A program made the position numbers and the translations under genes. From contig JAITMM010000237.1 in the NCBI GenBank assembly GCA_031277335.1, forward strand, positions 40,298 through 104,297: 64,000 bases of DNA, read 5' to 3'. This DNA comes from Tannerella sp. GTDB lineage: Bacteria; Bacteroidota; Bacteroidia; Bacteroidales; Tannerellaceae. Under the pieces are notes generated by a model. The model saw only the letters and a program-made list of their open reading frames with translations, was not told the origin of the DNA and ran no database searches. Shown piece by piece: positions 21,424 to 31,569 of the stretch (positions within the stretch are counted from its first letter, which is position 1; every line of letters starts with the position of its first letter).

Positions 21424-23811
21424 ATGGCAAACAATAACATAAGAAAGAGCGTGGGTTGCGATTCGGGAATAACCGGAGGCAATACATATAACGCACGGTA
21501 TCAATATACGCTGGATTTGGATGGCGGAAACTTTGTTCTGGATACGCCGGAGATTGACGGGACTGTTAGCGGGGCTTATCCTGCCGGTCAGACGATTTAT
21601 ATTCCGTCCGTTAAGCCCGTCAAGGAGGGTTATACCTTCAAACAGTGATGCAGAACGGATACGAATACGGAAGTAACGGATGAGTTCTCGATGCCCGACC
21701 ATGATACTACCGTTATTGCGATATGGGAACCCAACGCGGTCTATGCCTATACGTTGGATTTGGCAGGAGGAACATTCGGGATTCCGGGTTCGGGGTTACA
21801 GATTCAAGGTTCGCCTTTCGGTACGCCTAACGGGAATTATGAGGAGGGGACTGAAATTGTGCTTCCATTATTCGATCCCGTGAAACAGGGATTTGTCTTT
21901 GTTGAATGATTGCGAAGCGATACGGGACTTGCTGTTACGGATGGTTTTTCCATGCCTGCCAATGACGTTACGGTTACGGCTGTCTATAAGGGTATTTATC
22001 AATATACGTTGGATTTGGATGGAGGACACCTCCCACCTGCTTCCTCCCAAGGAGGGGCTGATGGTACGCCAAGTGGGAGTTACGTTGAGGGTGAGACTAT
22101 TTGAATGCCTTCTTATATTCCTGAAAAATTAGGTTATAATTTTGTGAAATGGGTTCGGTTGGATATGGATACGGAGGTTATCATCAGTATGGTGATGCCT
22201 GCAAACGATGTTACTGTCAAGGCTGTATGGGAATCGAATCCCTATCAATATGTATTGGATTTCGATGGTGGAAGCCTTCCCAATCCTCCAAGCGGGACTA
22301 TAGGAACTCCGAACGGGATGTATTTGCCGGGTACTGTTATTACTTTGCCTGTTGATATTCCCGTGCGAATGGATTATGATTTCAACGGATGGCAGCGAAA
22401 CGATACGAATGTAATTGTTGCAGGCTCTTTCGTGATGCCTGCAAACGATGTTATAGTCAAGGCTTCGTGAACTTATGCTCCCTACTATAACTATACGATT
22501 GACTTGGGCGGCGGTTCGGGTGTTACGGGTGGTACGCCGGGAGGAAAGTATAAGGCGGGAGATACGATAACCCTTCCAAACGGAACTCCAACAAAACAGG
22601 GATGTGTCTTTATGTATTGACAGCGTAGCGATACGGCGACGCAAGTTACGGGCAGTTTTGTCATGCCTTCGCACGACGTTACTGTAACTGCTGTTTTTGA
22701 TTGCAGTACGTACAGTGTTTCTTTTAACGGGAATGGCGGAAACAATATTCCAGGAACTGTGAGTAATGTTTCGATGGGCAGTACTTTCAATATTCCGACC
22801 GTGATTCCGACCAAGGATTCATCTACTTTCCTGGGATGGAAAGACAAGAATGGCAGTCCGGTATTTAGCGGGTACAAGAATCCCGGCGATACGTTTACGA
22901 TGCCGCAGCGGAATGTTACATTGGACGCTTCATGGGCTACGATATACTGGAAATCTACGGCTATTAATGCTATTGTTCCTTTGATTAATTCGGATACGCT
23001 GGAAATATTGGGTACGAATAACTTGGCGGGAACGGTATATTCAAACCTTGATGGCGGCGGAAAGGGATGGACGGCGGTATCGAACAATTCATGGATTACG
23101 ATTACCAACAATGGTTCCGGAACGATGGACAACAACGGAAATATTGCAGCCGATATATGGAGTTGCGATATAAAACTTGATCCGAATACGACGACTTCTT
23201 CCCGCACGGGATCGGTAACATTTACGCAAAAGGATAGCGGTCTTGTTTTTGTACAGTCGTTTGAACAGGAAGGACAGAACAATCAGGTATTTGTCGTATT
23301 CCAGAGTAAAGACCCCGGTTCCATGTATGACGGATTTGCCATTCATAGCGTTACGGTACCATTAAACGATCCGGGTTCCACGCCAAGTATTTTGCCGGGC
23401 GCCAGTTACAAGGCAACGGTAGATAGCAGTGTTATTACTTCTTCTACTTTTGGTTTTGGACGGATGTGGGAAGTTGCGGTAGGAGGTCAAAACGAGAATG
23501 TCCATGTATGAATGGGTTATTATATCGGAGGCGCGGCTTATATACCCGCAGTGCAGACACAGACGCTTACGCAGATTGAAGTGATTCCGCCTACGGGATA
23601 TGGTTTTATTTATACATTGACAATGCAAAATGTAATGGCTGAAATAGAGTATAACGGAGTTGTCAAGGCGGTCAGTTTCTCCTATTCGACAAACGGACAG
23701 TCCCTTATATTTACTTTCGACCCGATTGTTATTGATTCGTCCCTGAACAAATCTGTTATGATTCGTTTATCCAAGAACGGGACGGGACATTTTGGGTTTT
23801 ATAAGATTTAG
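21424..23811 (+). CDS. Adhesin-like protein with InlB-type repeats and BACON domain
   Basis: This 795-aa protein is read through six or more TGAs, most of them at the conserved Trp of the repeats. Residues ~25-490 carry six to seven Listeria-Bacteroides repeats (YTLDLDGG, then GY.F..W, then MPANDVTV.A.W). Residues ~530-620 match a BACON domain (WTAVSNNSWITITNNGSG, then SRTGSVTFTQ), a Bacteroidetes-associated module that may bind glycans or mucin. The C-terminal 190 residues are beta-rich. BACON-containing tail proteins are known from other crAss-like phages. It is the second in a row of surface-binding genes and probably mediates attachment. A palindromic element lies inside repeat 3. Confidence 0.82.
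22028..22060 (+). repeat. Palindromic element (family B) inside the BACON adhesin gene
   Basis: CCTCCCACCTGCTTCCTCCCAAGGAGGGG has CCTCC/GGAGG arms. It encodes LPPASSQGGA at the same loop position of an InlB-type repeat as the element at 19316. Confidence 0.6.
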
Positions 23812-23950
23812 GCGAAAGGCATTAGGCTAAAGGCTAAGTATTTAGTGTGTAGTGTGTAGAGTTTAGAGTTTAATGGACAATTGATAATTGACAATTGACA
23901 ATGAATCTTGGAACGATTAAACAACTTAACAGTTAAACGATTAAACAGAA
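23812..23950 (+). repeat. Intergenic heptamer/octamer arrays
   Basis: The full series AGGC, GTKTAGW, ATTGAYA and RRYTAAAC is present. Confidence 0.8.
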
Positions 23951-23956
23951 TATGAT

Positions 23957-25093
23957 ATGGCTAAAAATTTGGAACTAATAGATACACAGGATGATGCGAT
24001 AACACTGGCGGATATTCGCCAGATCATTCAGAATTGCGGCAAGGGTTTGACCGCACAGGATTTCAGGGATTTGATTGACTGAATCTTGCAGGAGTTGGGC
24101 GACGTTTACGAGTATATCAAGAATACGGGCGGCGGTAGCGTTACGTGGGATAGCATTTACAATTTTTTGAGCGATCCCGATTATTTTGACAATACTGACC
24201 CGATTACGATAGACGTATCCGGCAAAAAGATTGTGATTGGATTGGACGCCAATAAACTGGCTGACTTTATCAATACGCATAATCTGTTTGTAGGGGCTGT
24301 TACATATGACAATACTACGCATCAGTTTACTTTTACGGGTGGAGGCGGAGGCGGAATTTCAGACGCTCCTTCGGACAGTAAAATTTATGGTCGCAAGGAT
24401 GGTATCTGGGTAGAGATACAAACGGGCGGAGGTGGAACGGGTAATACCGATTGGTCTGACTTGAATGACCATGTTAAAGCAGGTTACGGTATCAATATTA
24501 ATGACGATCCGCTAATTCCCGATACGATTGTCATTAATGCACGACCGTCTAAGGCTTACAATATTGATTATTTACTGACCAAGAACCCTGCCATTTATTC
24601 GGAGACATTGTTGCTTGACGGTAATGTTGAAGCCATATTGCATAATAATGTATTTACTGTTGAAGTTACGGGATGGACGCAGAGCGCTCTTGTTTCCGGT
24701 TCTCTTCCGGAAGCTGCCTTACTGAATCTGGATTTCAATGCCCTCATCAATGCTACGGATATTCTTTCCAAGAATGAAGGCGTTAGAACTGTGTTGAGGA
24801 TTAAGAATTTGGGAACGGAGGATTTGAATGTTGATACGGTTTGTTCTACTCCATCGAATAACAAGTTTATTCCGGTTGATACCTTACAGTATATTCCTGC
24901 CAATCATACGGCTGACTATGAACTGTATGTAGGTAAGGAGAGTGACGGTACGGTTGTGAAATGTACGTTTCTAAACAGTTATGACAGCGATACCGGACAA
25001 TTGTACTCTTTTACGGGATATAGCGCAATCGCTAATATTGAGCGGGTTATTGCCAATGCGCTTTCGCGGCATGAGGTGCAGATTAACCCTTAA
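23957..25093 (+). CDS. Tail-fibre-like protein
   Basis: This 378-aa protein starts at ATG 23957 and is read through TGA 24080. The N-terminal ~100 residues are helical with a LADIRQIIQNCG segment, likely for trimerisation or attachment. SDAPSDSKIYGRKDGIWVEI at residues ~135-155 is a fibre motif (DG..YGR..G.WV) common in phage tail-fibre shafts. Two glycine runs (GGGGGG, GGGG) act as hinges. The C-terminal half is a beta-rich, jelly-roll-like domain. It lies between the BACON adhesin and the BspA-like proteins, all probable receptor-binding parts. The fibre call is made from the motif and context. Confidence 0.7.
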
Positions 25094-25160
25094 TTCAATT
25101 GACAATTGATAATTGACAATTGACAATGAAGATCTAAACGATTAAACAACTAAACAGTAA
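25094..25160 (+). repeat. Intergenic heptamer/octamer arrays
   Basis: ATTGACA/ATTGATA units are followed by RRYTAAAC octamers. Confidence 0.75.
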
Positions 25161-25164
25161 TTAC

Positions 25165-27255
25165 ATGAAGAAACAGCGGTGGATAAACAATTATAATACG
25201 GTTGGGGATTTTGATGGGGCTAAACCGTCTTTTATCGAATGTCATGTGGGAGGTATTGGGGCTTTTCAGAAGAGTTCTACTTTTCCGGCTATTGTGGATG
25301 ATGCTCCGGTAAATGATGGCACATATTCGGCTGCATGGGACGCTATTTTTAATCTGAACCGTCCCTGGCGAAACACGCCGCCGGATGACTGGGTTGGAGA
25401 GTTTGACGATATTGTTTACTGGATGGCGCTGGAAATCAAATGGGGTATGCGGGGATTTGCGATTGCTTATGATAACGGCAATAAAAACAGGGTGTCAGGC
25501 AATTTTGACAATACAAATCCGTTGAATGTATTTACAAAATTACCTTCCATTGACGACGGGAACAGACTTGTAAGCCTTTCCAATTTTTTAAGCGGGAATT
25601 ATAATTGCAAGGAAATCTCTTATTTTGACATGTCTAATGTAACTTCATTGAGTAACGCTTTTTCAAATTCAGTTGTAGAAACGTTCCCGTCCATCAAATA
25701 CAATACATTGAAAGTTGAGAATATATCCGGTATTTTTGCCAATTGAAAACCTCAAAATATTTACCTTGATTCGGGGAATTTTCCTCTAAGTACTGTAAGT
25801 AACGTAACAGATTTCTCCAATGCGTTTTACAGTTCAAATGTAAGATTTATGCCTTTGGACATAACCAAGGCAATTACTATTGAAAATATATATTACGCAT
25901 CAAAAAATGATGGTCAGATTCTAAACAGCAGCAATATCATCAACATATCAAGTGCTCCCGATTTGACAACAGCCAGGCAGGCTTATTATTTCATATCCAA
26001 CTTAACGGTAGATTTGTCTTCGCCTTATGAATTTCCATCAAGAATCAATTGCCAAAATTTCTTTGGAGTCAGTCCCGATACCGTTATTCCTTCCGGAAAG
26101 TTATCTATAAAATTAACGGTAGATTCAAGTCATCCCGATTGGAACTGGACATCATCTACCGTTCCGGCAAGTTTTAACAATAAATCATATTATCTTGACA
26201 TACAGGGAAGCGATACATTGAAAACTGTTACGGCGCCTCTGTCGTCAGTGCAAAAGGGATATTCAAATCTTGATTTGTCAAACTGCACCACAGTCAATAA
26301 ATTATACAATACAGTTTATCTTGGCAGTACGGATAATATGCCTACTTATGATTTAAGCAGTTGTACGGACTGTTCAAACATACTTAACGGTTTGACGGTA
26401 AAAGATGCACCAACCGATACAATTATTGAGGGAGGTATCCTTGACACGAATATTCCAATCCTTACAAATACAGGCAATATAAAGAATGCGGCAAATGCTT
26501 TTTACGGTATTAAGGCTGCATGGATCAACAATCCATTTACCAATCCGGAAACGTCGCTTAACAATACTTTTGCCGCTTGCGATAAACTGGTTACGTTTGC
26601 AAACAAGAGCGGTGATTTCCATTTGATAAGCGGTAATCAGACGGGAGTTTTCAATGGCTGCACTTCCTTAAAGTATTTCAAGAATTATACAAACAATGAC
26701 ATCGAGATTCATATAGAGGCTACAACAACCGGGCAGTCAAGTTCTATAGATTGCAGTTCGTTTTTTAACAGTTGCAGTTCCCTGGAAAGTGTTACGATAT
26801 ATATGGACAATATTTTACCGTGATACAGAACAAGTTCGGACATAGACGCAACGTGAACTCCGGGTACAAATTCAAGAAAAATAAATTCAGCCGGCATGTT
26901 TAACGGCTGTACCAACTTGAAAGAAATTCATGGCAGCATATATACGCCTACGTTGAATAATTGATATGGATCTTTTCCCACGATGAGTTTTGACGGATGC
27001 GACAGTCTTGAATATGTTGATTTTACCGAAATATGCAGCAATCTTGACATGAGAAATTGCAAGAATCTGAATCAGGCTTGCATTGACAAAATCATATCCG
27101 CCCTTTGCGATTTTGCTTCAAAACCTTATTCCAATGCAATTCCGTCCTTGACTTTCAATGCCTATATCGGGCCTCAACAAACCAATATCATAGACAATGC
27201 AAGAGTTGCGGCAATGCAGGCGAAAGGATTTACGGTTAGTTTCCTGAATGTTTAA
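25165..27255 (+). CDS. BspA-like surface-binding protein, first of a pair
   Basis: This 696-aa protein is read through several TGAs (25744, 26821, 26854 and 26962 among them). The N-terminal ~130 residues (RPWRNTPPDDWVGEFDDIVYW) are unique. From about 140 the protein has BspA/DUF285-like leucine-rich repeats with the signature F.[NS]C.SL and MFNGCTNLKEI. Such repeats form solenoids in surface adhesins and are found in phage tail fibres of Bacteroidetes phages. The next gene, at 27273, has the same architecture and nearly the same length, so the two arose by duplication. A receptor-binding fibre role is inferred. Confidence 0.75.
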
Positions 27256-27272
27256 CCTTAAAATGACAGGTT

Positions 27273-29366
27273 ATGAGTTTTATAAATAGACATTTAACAG
27301 TATTTGATACTTATGATGAATGAGTTAGCGCTTCCAATAAATTTGTAAGACCCAACGTGTCCTATTTGTTGGACAAAATCGTTGTGGTATATTGATTGAA
27401 CATAGAATCCATTTGAGGATTGACTATTGGCGGAAGTTGATCTTCGGGCGTATTTAAACTTGCTGCCAATCCTGCAATAACAGGGATTCCATCCGTGCCC
27501 GACGGAGAAAGATTGACGAGCCTTAATAATTTTGCAACGGCATTAGCAAATTTAACGGAAGTTGCGGGATTCAACATATCGAATGTAACCGTATCGGATT
27601 ATGCATTCAGCAATAATTCATTGCTTGAGACTGTATTTGCCGATAACGCAATCGAATCCGATCATATAACGTCTGCCCAATATATGTTTAGCGGATGTTC
27701 GTCCCTGCAATCCATGGAACTTGATTTTCCCAGTTGCAAAAATTTTGCCGGTATATTTAGCGGATGTTCGTCTTTGAATGATATTAAACTGGTTTGCGAC
27801 AGCGGAACAAATTTTGGCGCTTCCTTTCAGGGCGTAAAAATGTTGATTGAAGATATATTGAATCCTTCCGACCCAAAATATTTTAATTTTGATAATGCCC
27901 AGAATGTTTCACTGTTATTCGACAAATGTTCCACGAATGAAAATCTGAATCTTGATTTAAGCGCCAAATTCCCAAATACAATAAGCGGCGACAGCATGTT
28001 TTCAAACGTCAAGTTTAATCTTGCCAAGCCGGAAGTGCATGTAACGGGATTCTATTCGGCGTTTGCCAAAATGTTTTCGGGGGCTACCGGTATTGACGGC
28101 AGTAATAATATACAGCCCATGCATTTGATAGAATATACCCTGAATAAGGATACTTCACTTGCGGAAGAATTTCAGAATATGCTTCTTGAATCTGTTATTA
28201 TCCATGAGAACGGTTATAAGGTTACAAGTTATGCCGGTACATTCAAGGGTACAAAACATTTGCTGGAAATTCCGGATTTACCTGCATCGAATGCTACAAC
28301 GATGTATCAAATGTTTAACGGCGCAGTCCTTGATATACAGGATTCCATGAATTATGTAAATCCATATACTTATGACTTGTCGAATTGCACTACAATAGAA
28401 AACATGTTTAGAGATACGGCAGCAACGGAAAATATTGCAAACGACATGATTACAAGTGAATTTTTTCCAAAGTTCATAAATACGGACAAATTGGTCAATT
28501 GCAATTTTGCATTTCAATCGGCATCGCTTGTTACAGGCGTATGGAACAGACCGGTTACGGACAATCTTGTCGAATACGGTCATACGTTTGGAAATCAACG
28601 GTTTATTACTTCTTTTGACAACAGTGTCAAGTTTAACGTCTATAAAACAATGAACAGTTTTATCGGCGTCGGCGAACAGCTTCCGCAGGAAAGCGGGCCT
28701 ACATACGCTTTTACGGGAGCAGGATATACAACTCCGATAGATGTATATATGAAAAAGGATTCAAATGATTCCAACAACTCCATTAACTGCGGCGGATTGT
28801 TTAGCAGATGTACATCCATGACTGAATCTCCGACTATTAACCTGTGACTGTATCCCGGGCAGTCATTGAATACGGATTGCGTTAAAAATAAACTTTTATC
28901 AAATGATGCAATTGTGAACATGAGTTCCGTATGCATTGGTGGATTGTCAAACAATCCTCAAATAACAGCATGAAAAGGTAATTTTGTTATCGTCGGCGAG
29001 GACGTGTGCAAAAATATGTTTGAGACTTATCCGGCAGGTGCAGCAAAAATAGCAGACATAACCTTTTCGCTTGTAAGAGGCGGTGTGAGTTTGAATACGT
29101 TAAACAATCTTACCGATGCAACACTGATATCGTTTATAGAGGCTCTTGTTCCCGTCAATCCTGCCAATACGGATACCGATTATGCGGGTACAGGGCTATC
29201 GAGTTATACAGCGCCATTGATTATAATGCTGAACAATGCGCAATATACCAATCCGGCTATCATACCGAGTTTGGGTATAAGCATTCAGAATTTCTGGCTT
29301 GACCTGTCGAATGACCTGGGCGGGTCGCGGAGCGATTGGGGGTATCATGTGCTTTGGATGGCGTAA
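27273..29366 (+). CDS. BspA-like surface-binding protein, second of a pair
   Basis: This 697-aa protein is read through many TGAs clustered in the first 70 codons, so the ORF track only shows it from 27495. FSGCSSLQSMELDFPSC, IFSGCSSLNDIKL and GLFSRCTSMTESP are BspA-type repeats. It follows the previous gene by 17 bases, one of the few gaps without heptamer arrays, which suggests a tandem duplication or tight co-expression. The C-terminus ends in LGGSRSDWGYHVLWMA. The gene closes the fibre cluster and is convergent with the minus-strand GYF gene. Confidence 0.75.
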
Positions 29367-29449
29367 GTTATTAGAGTTGTTTAATCGTTTAGTTGTTTAA
29401 TCGTTTAGTTGTTTAGTTGTTCAAAGTTCAATGTTCAAAGTTCAAGGCA
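29367..29449. repeat. Octamer and heptamer arrays in reverse orientation
   Basis: GTTTAATC/GTTTAGTT octamers and GTTCAAA heptamers are the reverse complements of the RRYTAAAC and AACYTTG units seen elsewhere. They lie between convergent genes. No T-tract terminator is found. Confidence 0.75.
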
Positions 29450-30328
29450 TTAGGTTGAGGATTTGAGATTTTTACTTATCCATTTTCCGAATAGAAAGAG
29501 GTATCTTCCTAAAATTAAAACAATTAAAGATATTTTTAGACAAAGTATTCCTTTCTCTTCCATTTCGCTTTTAAAACCGTCCATTCTCATATTTTTCAGA
29601 CTGCGCTCGCCGGACATAACCTCTCTGATGTGCATGGGATCGTCATACTTACTTTCGCCCCATCCAGGAGGGATCTCGTCTGGGGTCGTCCACATATCCT
29701 CTTCCTTAATCAACTCTCGTTGTGGCTTCAGTGTGTTCGGGGCGATTTTTTGTAGCATTTCAGCCTTATAATCATCTTTTGAAATAACGATTGATTTTTC
29801 TTCTTTGGGAAATGTATCCTTCGATAATTCATCCTTTATATCATTGATTTCCATAGAGGATTTATCTAATGGAGAATATCTCGATTTATAACGATTTAAA
29901 TCAGTAAGATTACTTATAGGCGGTTTCATTATAAAATAAAAACCTGTCAGAAACACCAGAGTTATTGATATGGCTATACCGATCAGTTTCAAGTTTTGTA
30001 TGAATTCCGATGCTATAACTTTTGAGGCGTCATTTTTGAAATTTTCTCTATTTTCTTCTCTGGTCGTGTTTCTAATATCTACGTTAATCGGTGATGAAGT
30101 ATTTACATTGGCATTTTGAGACGGGTTTGTAAATTGTTTCGGTATGGGTGGCGGCATTTCATCGAAAAATGATTTTAGACGTTCAATGTTTTCAGCCTTA
30201 TCCCAATCTTTCATACCTTGATGCCACACAAAGGAATCTCTTTTTAATGATAGTGATTTCAGTTCATCGTAAGTGTATGGCCCGGATTGTTCCCCGTTTA
30301 TGATAATATAAAAAACATTGTTTGTCAT
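29450..30328 (-). CDS. GYF_2-domain membrane protein sharing a motif with the giant RNAP protein
   Basis: This 292-aa protein is the only minus-strand gene. The start is taken at ATG 30328 (MTNNVFYIII), because a perfect promoter lies at 30350-30380 and the track's ATG at 30379 would fall inside it. Residues 3-55 are a GYF_2 domain (GEQSGPYTYDELKSL, then FVWHQGMKDWDKAE), a Bacteroidetes peptide-binding or adaptor module. Transmembrane helices lie near residues 114-133 and 262-281. Between them PPGWGESKYDDP...EVMSGERSL matches residues 75-100 of the giant ORF at 44990. Trp is coded only by TGG. An early, membrane-located role is possible. Confidence 0.8.
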   Translation of the reverse strand: MTNNVFYIIINGEQSGPYTYDELKSLSLKRDSFVWHQGMKDWDKAENIERLKSFFDEMPPPIPKQFTNPSQNANVNTSSPINVDIRNTTREENRENFKNDASKVIASEFIQNLKLIGIAISITLVFLTGFYFIMKPPISNLTDLNRYKSRYSPLDKSSMEINDIKDELSKDTFPKEEKSIVISKDDYKAEMLQKIAPNTLKPQRELIKEEDMWTTPDEIPPGWGESKYDDPMHIREVMSGERSLKNMRMDGFKSEMEEKGILCLKISLIVLILGRYLFLFGKWISKNLKSST

Positions 30329-30349
30329 TTCATTTATTATTGAATATTG

Positions 30350-30380
30350 CAAAGGTACTTGATTTTTTTCCCTTAACAAA
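30350..30380 (-). promoter_or_regulatory. Bacteroidetes-type promoter for the GYF gene
   Basis: On the minus strand TTTG and TACCTTTG are separated by exactly 19 bases, matching the primary sigma-factor consensus (TTTG-N19-TAnnTTTG). Transcription would start about 15 bases before ATG 30328. Confidence 0.8.
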
Positions 30381-30397
30381 ATATTTTAAGTTTTTTT

Positions 30398-30430
30398 AAG
30401 AAAAAAAAGAAGCGCTTCACAGCGCCCCCT
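30398..30430 (-). terminator. Minus-strand Rho-independent terminator
   Basis: GGGGCGCT-gtga-AGCGCTTC (two G.U pairs) is followed by eight Ts on the minus strand. It lies upstream of the GYF-gene promoter, so it ends the small transcript and not the GYF gene. Confidence 0.7.
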
Positions 30431-30510
30431 GGTTTTGTTTATTCTTTTGTACAATTTATATGCCTTACGGCACTGTTAAATGTCTACATACAAAAAAATT
30501 TATTTTTACA
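30398..30510 (-). ncRNA. Candidate small RNA of about 110 nt
   Basis: A perfect minus-strand promoter (30517-30547) is followed within 115 bases by a hairpin with a T-tract. Between them no ORF longer than a few codons exists. The transcript would contain an internal TGCC-GTAA-GGCA hairpin with a GNRA-type tetraloop and AU-rich single-stranded parts. A regulatory RNA is the simplest reading, but no RNA family is recognised. Confidence 0.6.
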
Positions 30511-30516
30511 TTGGGG

Positions 30517-30547
30517 CAAAGGTAAACATTCTTTTCCTATTTACAAA
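30517..30547 (-). promoter_or_regulatory. Bacteroidetes-type promoter for the small RNA
   Basis: On the minus strand TTTG-N19-TACCTTTG is a perfect match in sequence and spacing. The start would be near 30510. Confidence 0.8.
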
Positions 30548-30625
30548 GAAATCTTTCTTTTTTTCTTTCGGAGGATATGATTACGGGTTTTGTAATGCTG
30601 TATTACGGAGCGTGTAATGACTGTA

Positions 30626-30653
30626 TTGACATTGAAATAATGTCTTACCTTTG
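30626..30653 (+). promoter_or_regulatory. Plus-strand promoter with a dyad between the boxes
   Basis: TTG-N17-TACCTTTG points toward the connector genes at 30790. The spacer contains GACATT-gaaat-AATGTC, a perfect 6-bp inverted repeat that could be an operator. Confidence 0.65.
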
Positions 30654-30659
30654 CCACGT

Positions 30660-30789
30660 ATTTAGAATTTAGTTATTAGAGTGTAGAGTTTAATTGACAA
30701 TTGACAATGAAAGAATGAACGGCTGTTCATCTCAACAACTCAACAACTAAACGATTTAACGATTAAACAATTTAAAAACAAGTATTTAC
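30660..30789 (+). repeat. Intergenic heptamer/octamer arrays
   Basis: GTGTAGA, ATTGACA, CAACTCAA and RRYTAAAC units run between the plus-strand promoter and ATG 30790, so they would be transcribed as the leader. Confidence 0.75.
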
Positions 30790-31458
30790 ATGAGCAAATT
30801 TGCAGAAATTGGATATTTAGTTTACGATAAACTTGGATTGGGTTCCGACGATGAAAGATTCACGATAGACCATATCCTGTATCTCTGTGGCGTATGGCGC
30901 GCCGCGCTAATCAAACAGTATTACAGGGATGCGAAACGTGAATTGTCGTCGTCGAACTATCAAACCATTTGCGTTAATCTGGCGTATAACGGGGACTGTC
31001 TTTCCGGTTCCGAAATGAAGTCGGTAGAGAAGATTCCGAATTTTATAGGCATCGGTACGGACAATATCAATATTGTGCCGATGGGCGACCGTTTCAATAA
31101 CAATCGCTGGACGATGGTTTCGGAAGACCGGTTTAACTTTGTGGGCGATAACAAGTGGTTGCGCAAGATTATCTATTTCACACGGGCTACAGACGGGAAA
31201 CTGTATGTCAAGTCAGCGTCTCCGGATTTCAAGTATCTGCAAAAGGTGAAGATAGAGGGTATCTTCGAGGATCCGGCGGAGGCTGCCAAACTTGCGTGCG
31301 ACAAGGACTGCAATCCGTGTGGCGACGTGATGGAACAGCATTTTCCATTGGAAGATATTCTGGTGCCGAATCTGATAGATATTGTTTACAGCAGGCTGGC
31401 TAACGATCTCTATCGTCCGGAAGATAAGAAGAATGATGCAGACAGTCTTAGTTTGTAG
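30790..31458 (+). CDS. Conserved head-tail connector/ring protein
   Basis: This 222-aa protein has no TGA. The N-terminal block FTIDHILYLCGVWRAALIKQYYRD followed by SNYQTICVNL is a strongly conserved signature of a structural protein in crAss-like and related Bacteroidetes phages. The C-terminus includes a short Cys cluster (CDKDCNPCGDV). It opens the tail-assembly group with the IHF-like, connector and tube genes and lies downstream of the dyad promoter. A neck-ring role is inferred from gene order. The exact subunit identity is not resolved here. Confidence 0.7.
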   Translation: MSKFAEIGYLVYDKLGLGSDDERFTIDHILYLCGVWRAALIKQYYRDAKRELSSSNYQTICVNLAYNGDCLSGSEMKSVEKIPNFIGIGTDNINIVPMGDRFNNNRWTMVSEDRFNFVGDNKWLRKIIYFTRATDGKLYVKSASPDFKYLQKVKIEGIFEDPAEAAKLACDKDCNPCGDVMEQHFPLEDILVPNLIDIVYSRLANDLYRPEDKKNDADSLSL

Positions 31459-31560
31459 TGTGTAATGTGTAGAGTTTAGAGTTTAATGGACAATTGATAA
31501 TTGACAATTGAGAATGAATCTTGGAACGATTAAATGACTTAACAGTTAAACGATTAAACA
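31459..31560 (+). repeat. Intergenic heptamer/octamer arrays
   Basis: GTKTAGW, ATTGATA/ATTGACA and RRYTAAAC series. Confidence 0.8.
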
Positions 31561-31569
31561 ATTAATTTT

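Larger units (their letters stand above)
30329..30789. other. Divergent regulatory region
   Basis: These 461 bases between the minus-strand GYF gene and the plus-strand connector genes hold two minus-strand promoters, a short terminated minus-strand transcript, one plus-strand promoter with a dyad, and heptamer/octamer arrays from about 30660. No ORF of useful length is seen. It is the richest regulatory stretch in the window. Confidence 0.75.

Noticed and set aside
22491-23282. 263-aa minus-strand ORF opposite the BACON adhesin gene
   Set aside because: It is a shadow ORF; the plus frame encodes recognisable InlB and BACON repeats.
18702-29366. Diversity-generating retroelement acting on the fibre genes
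   Set aside because: No reverse transcriptase or template/variable repeat pair was seen in the window.
30329-30379. Start of the GYF gene at ATG 30379
   Set aside because: That ATG lies in the -33 box of a perfect promoter. The GYF domain starts right after ATG 30328.
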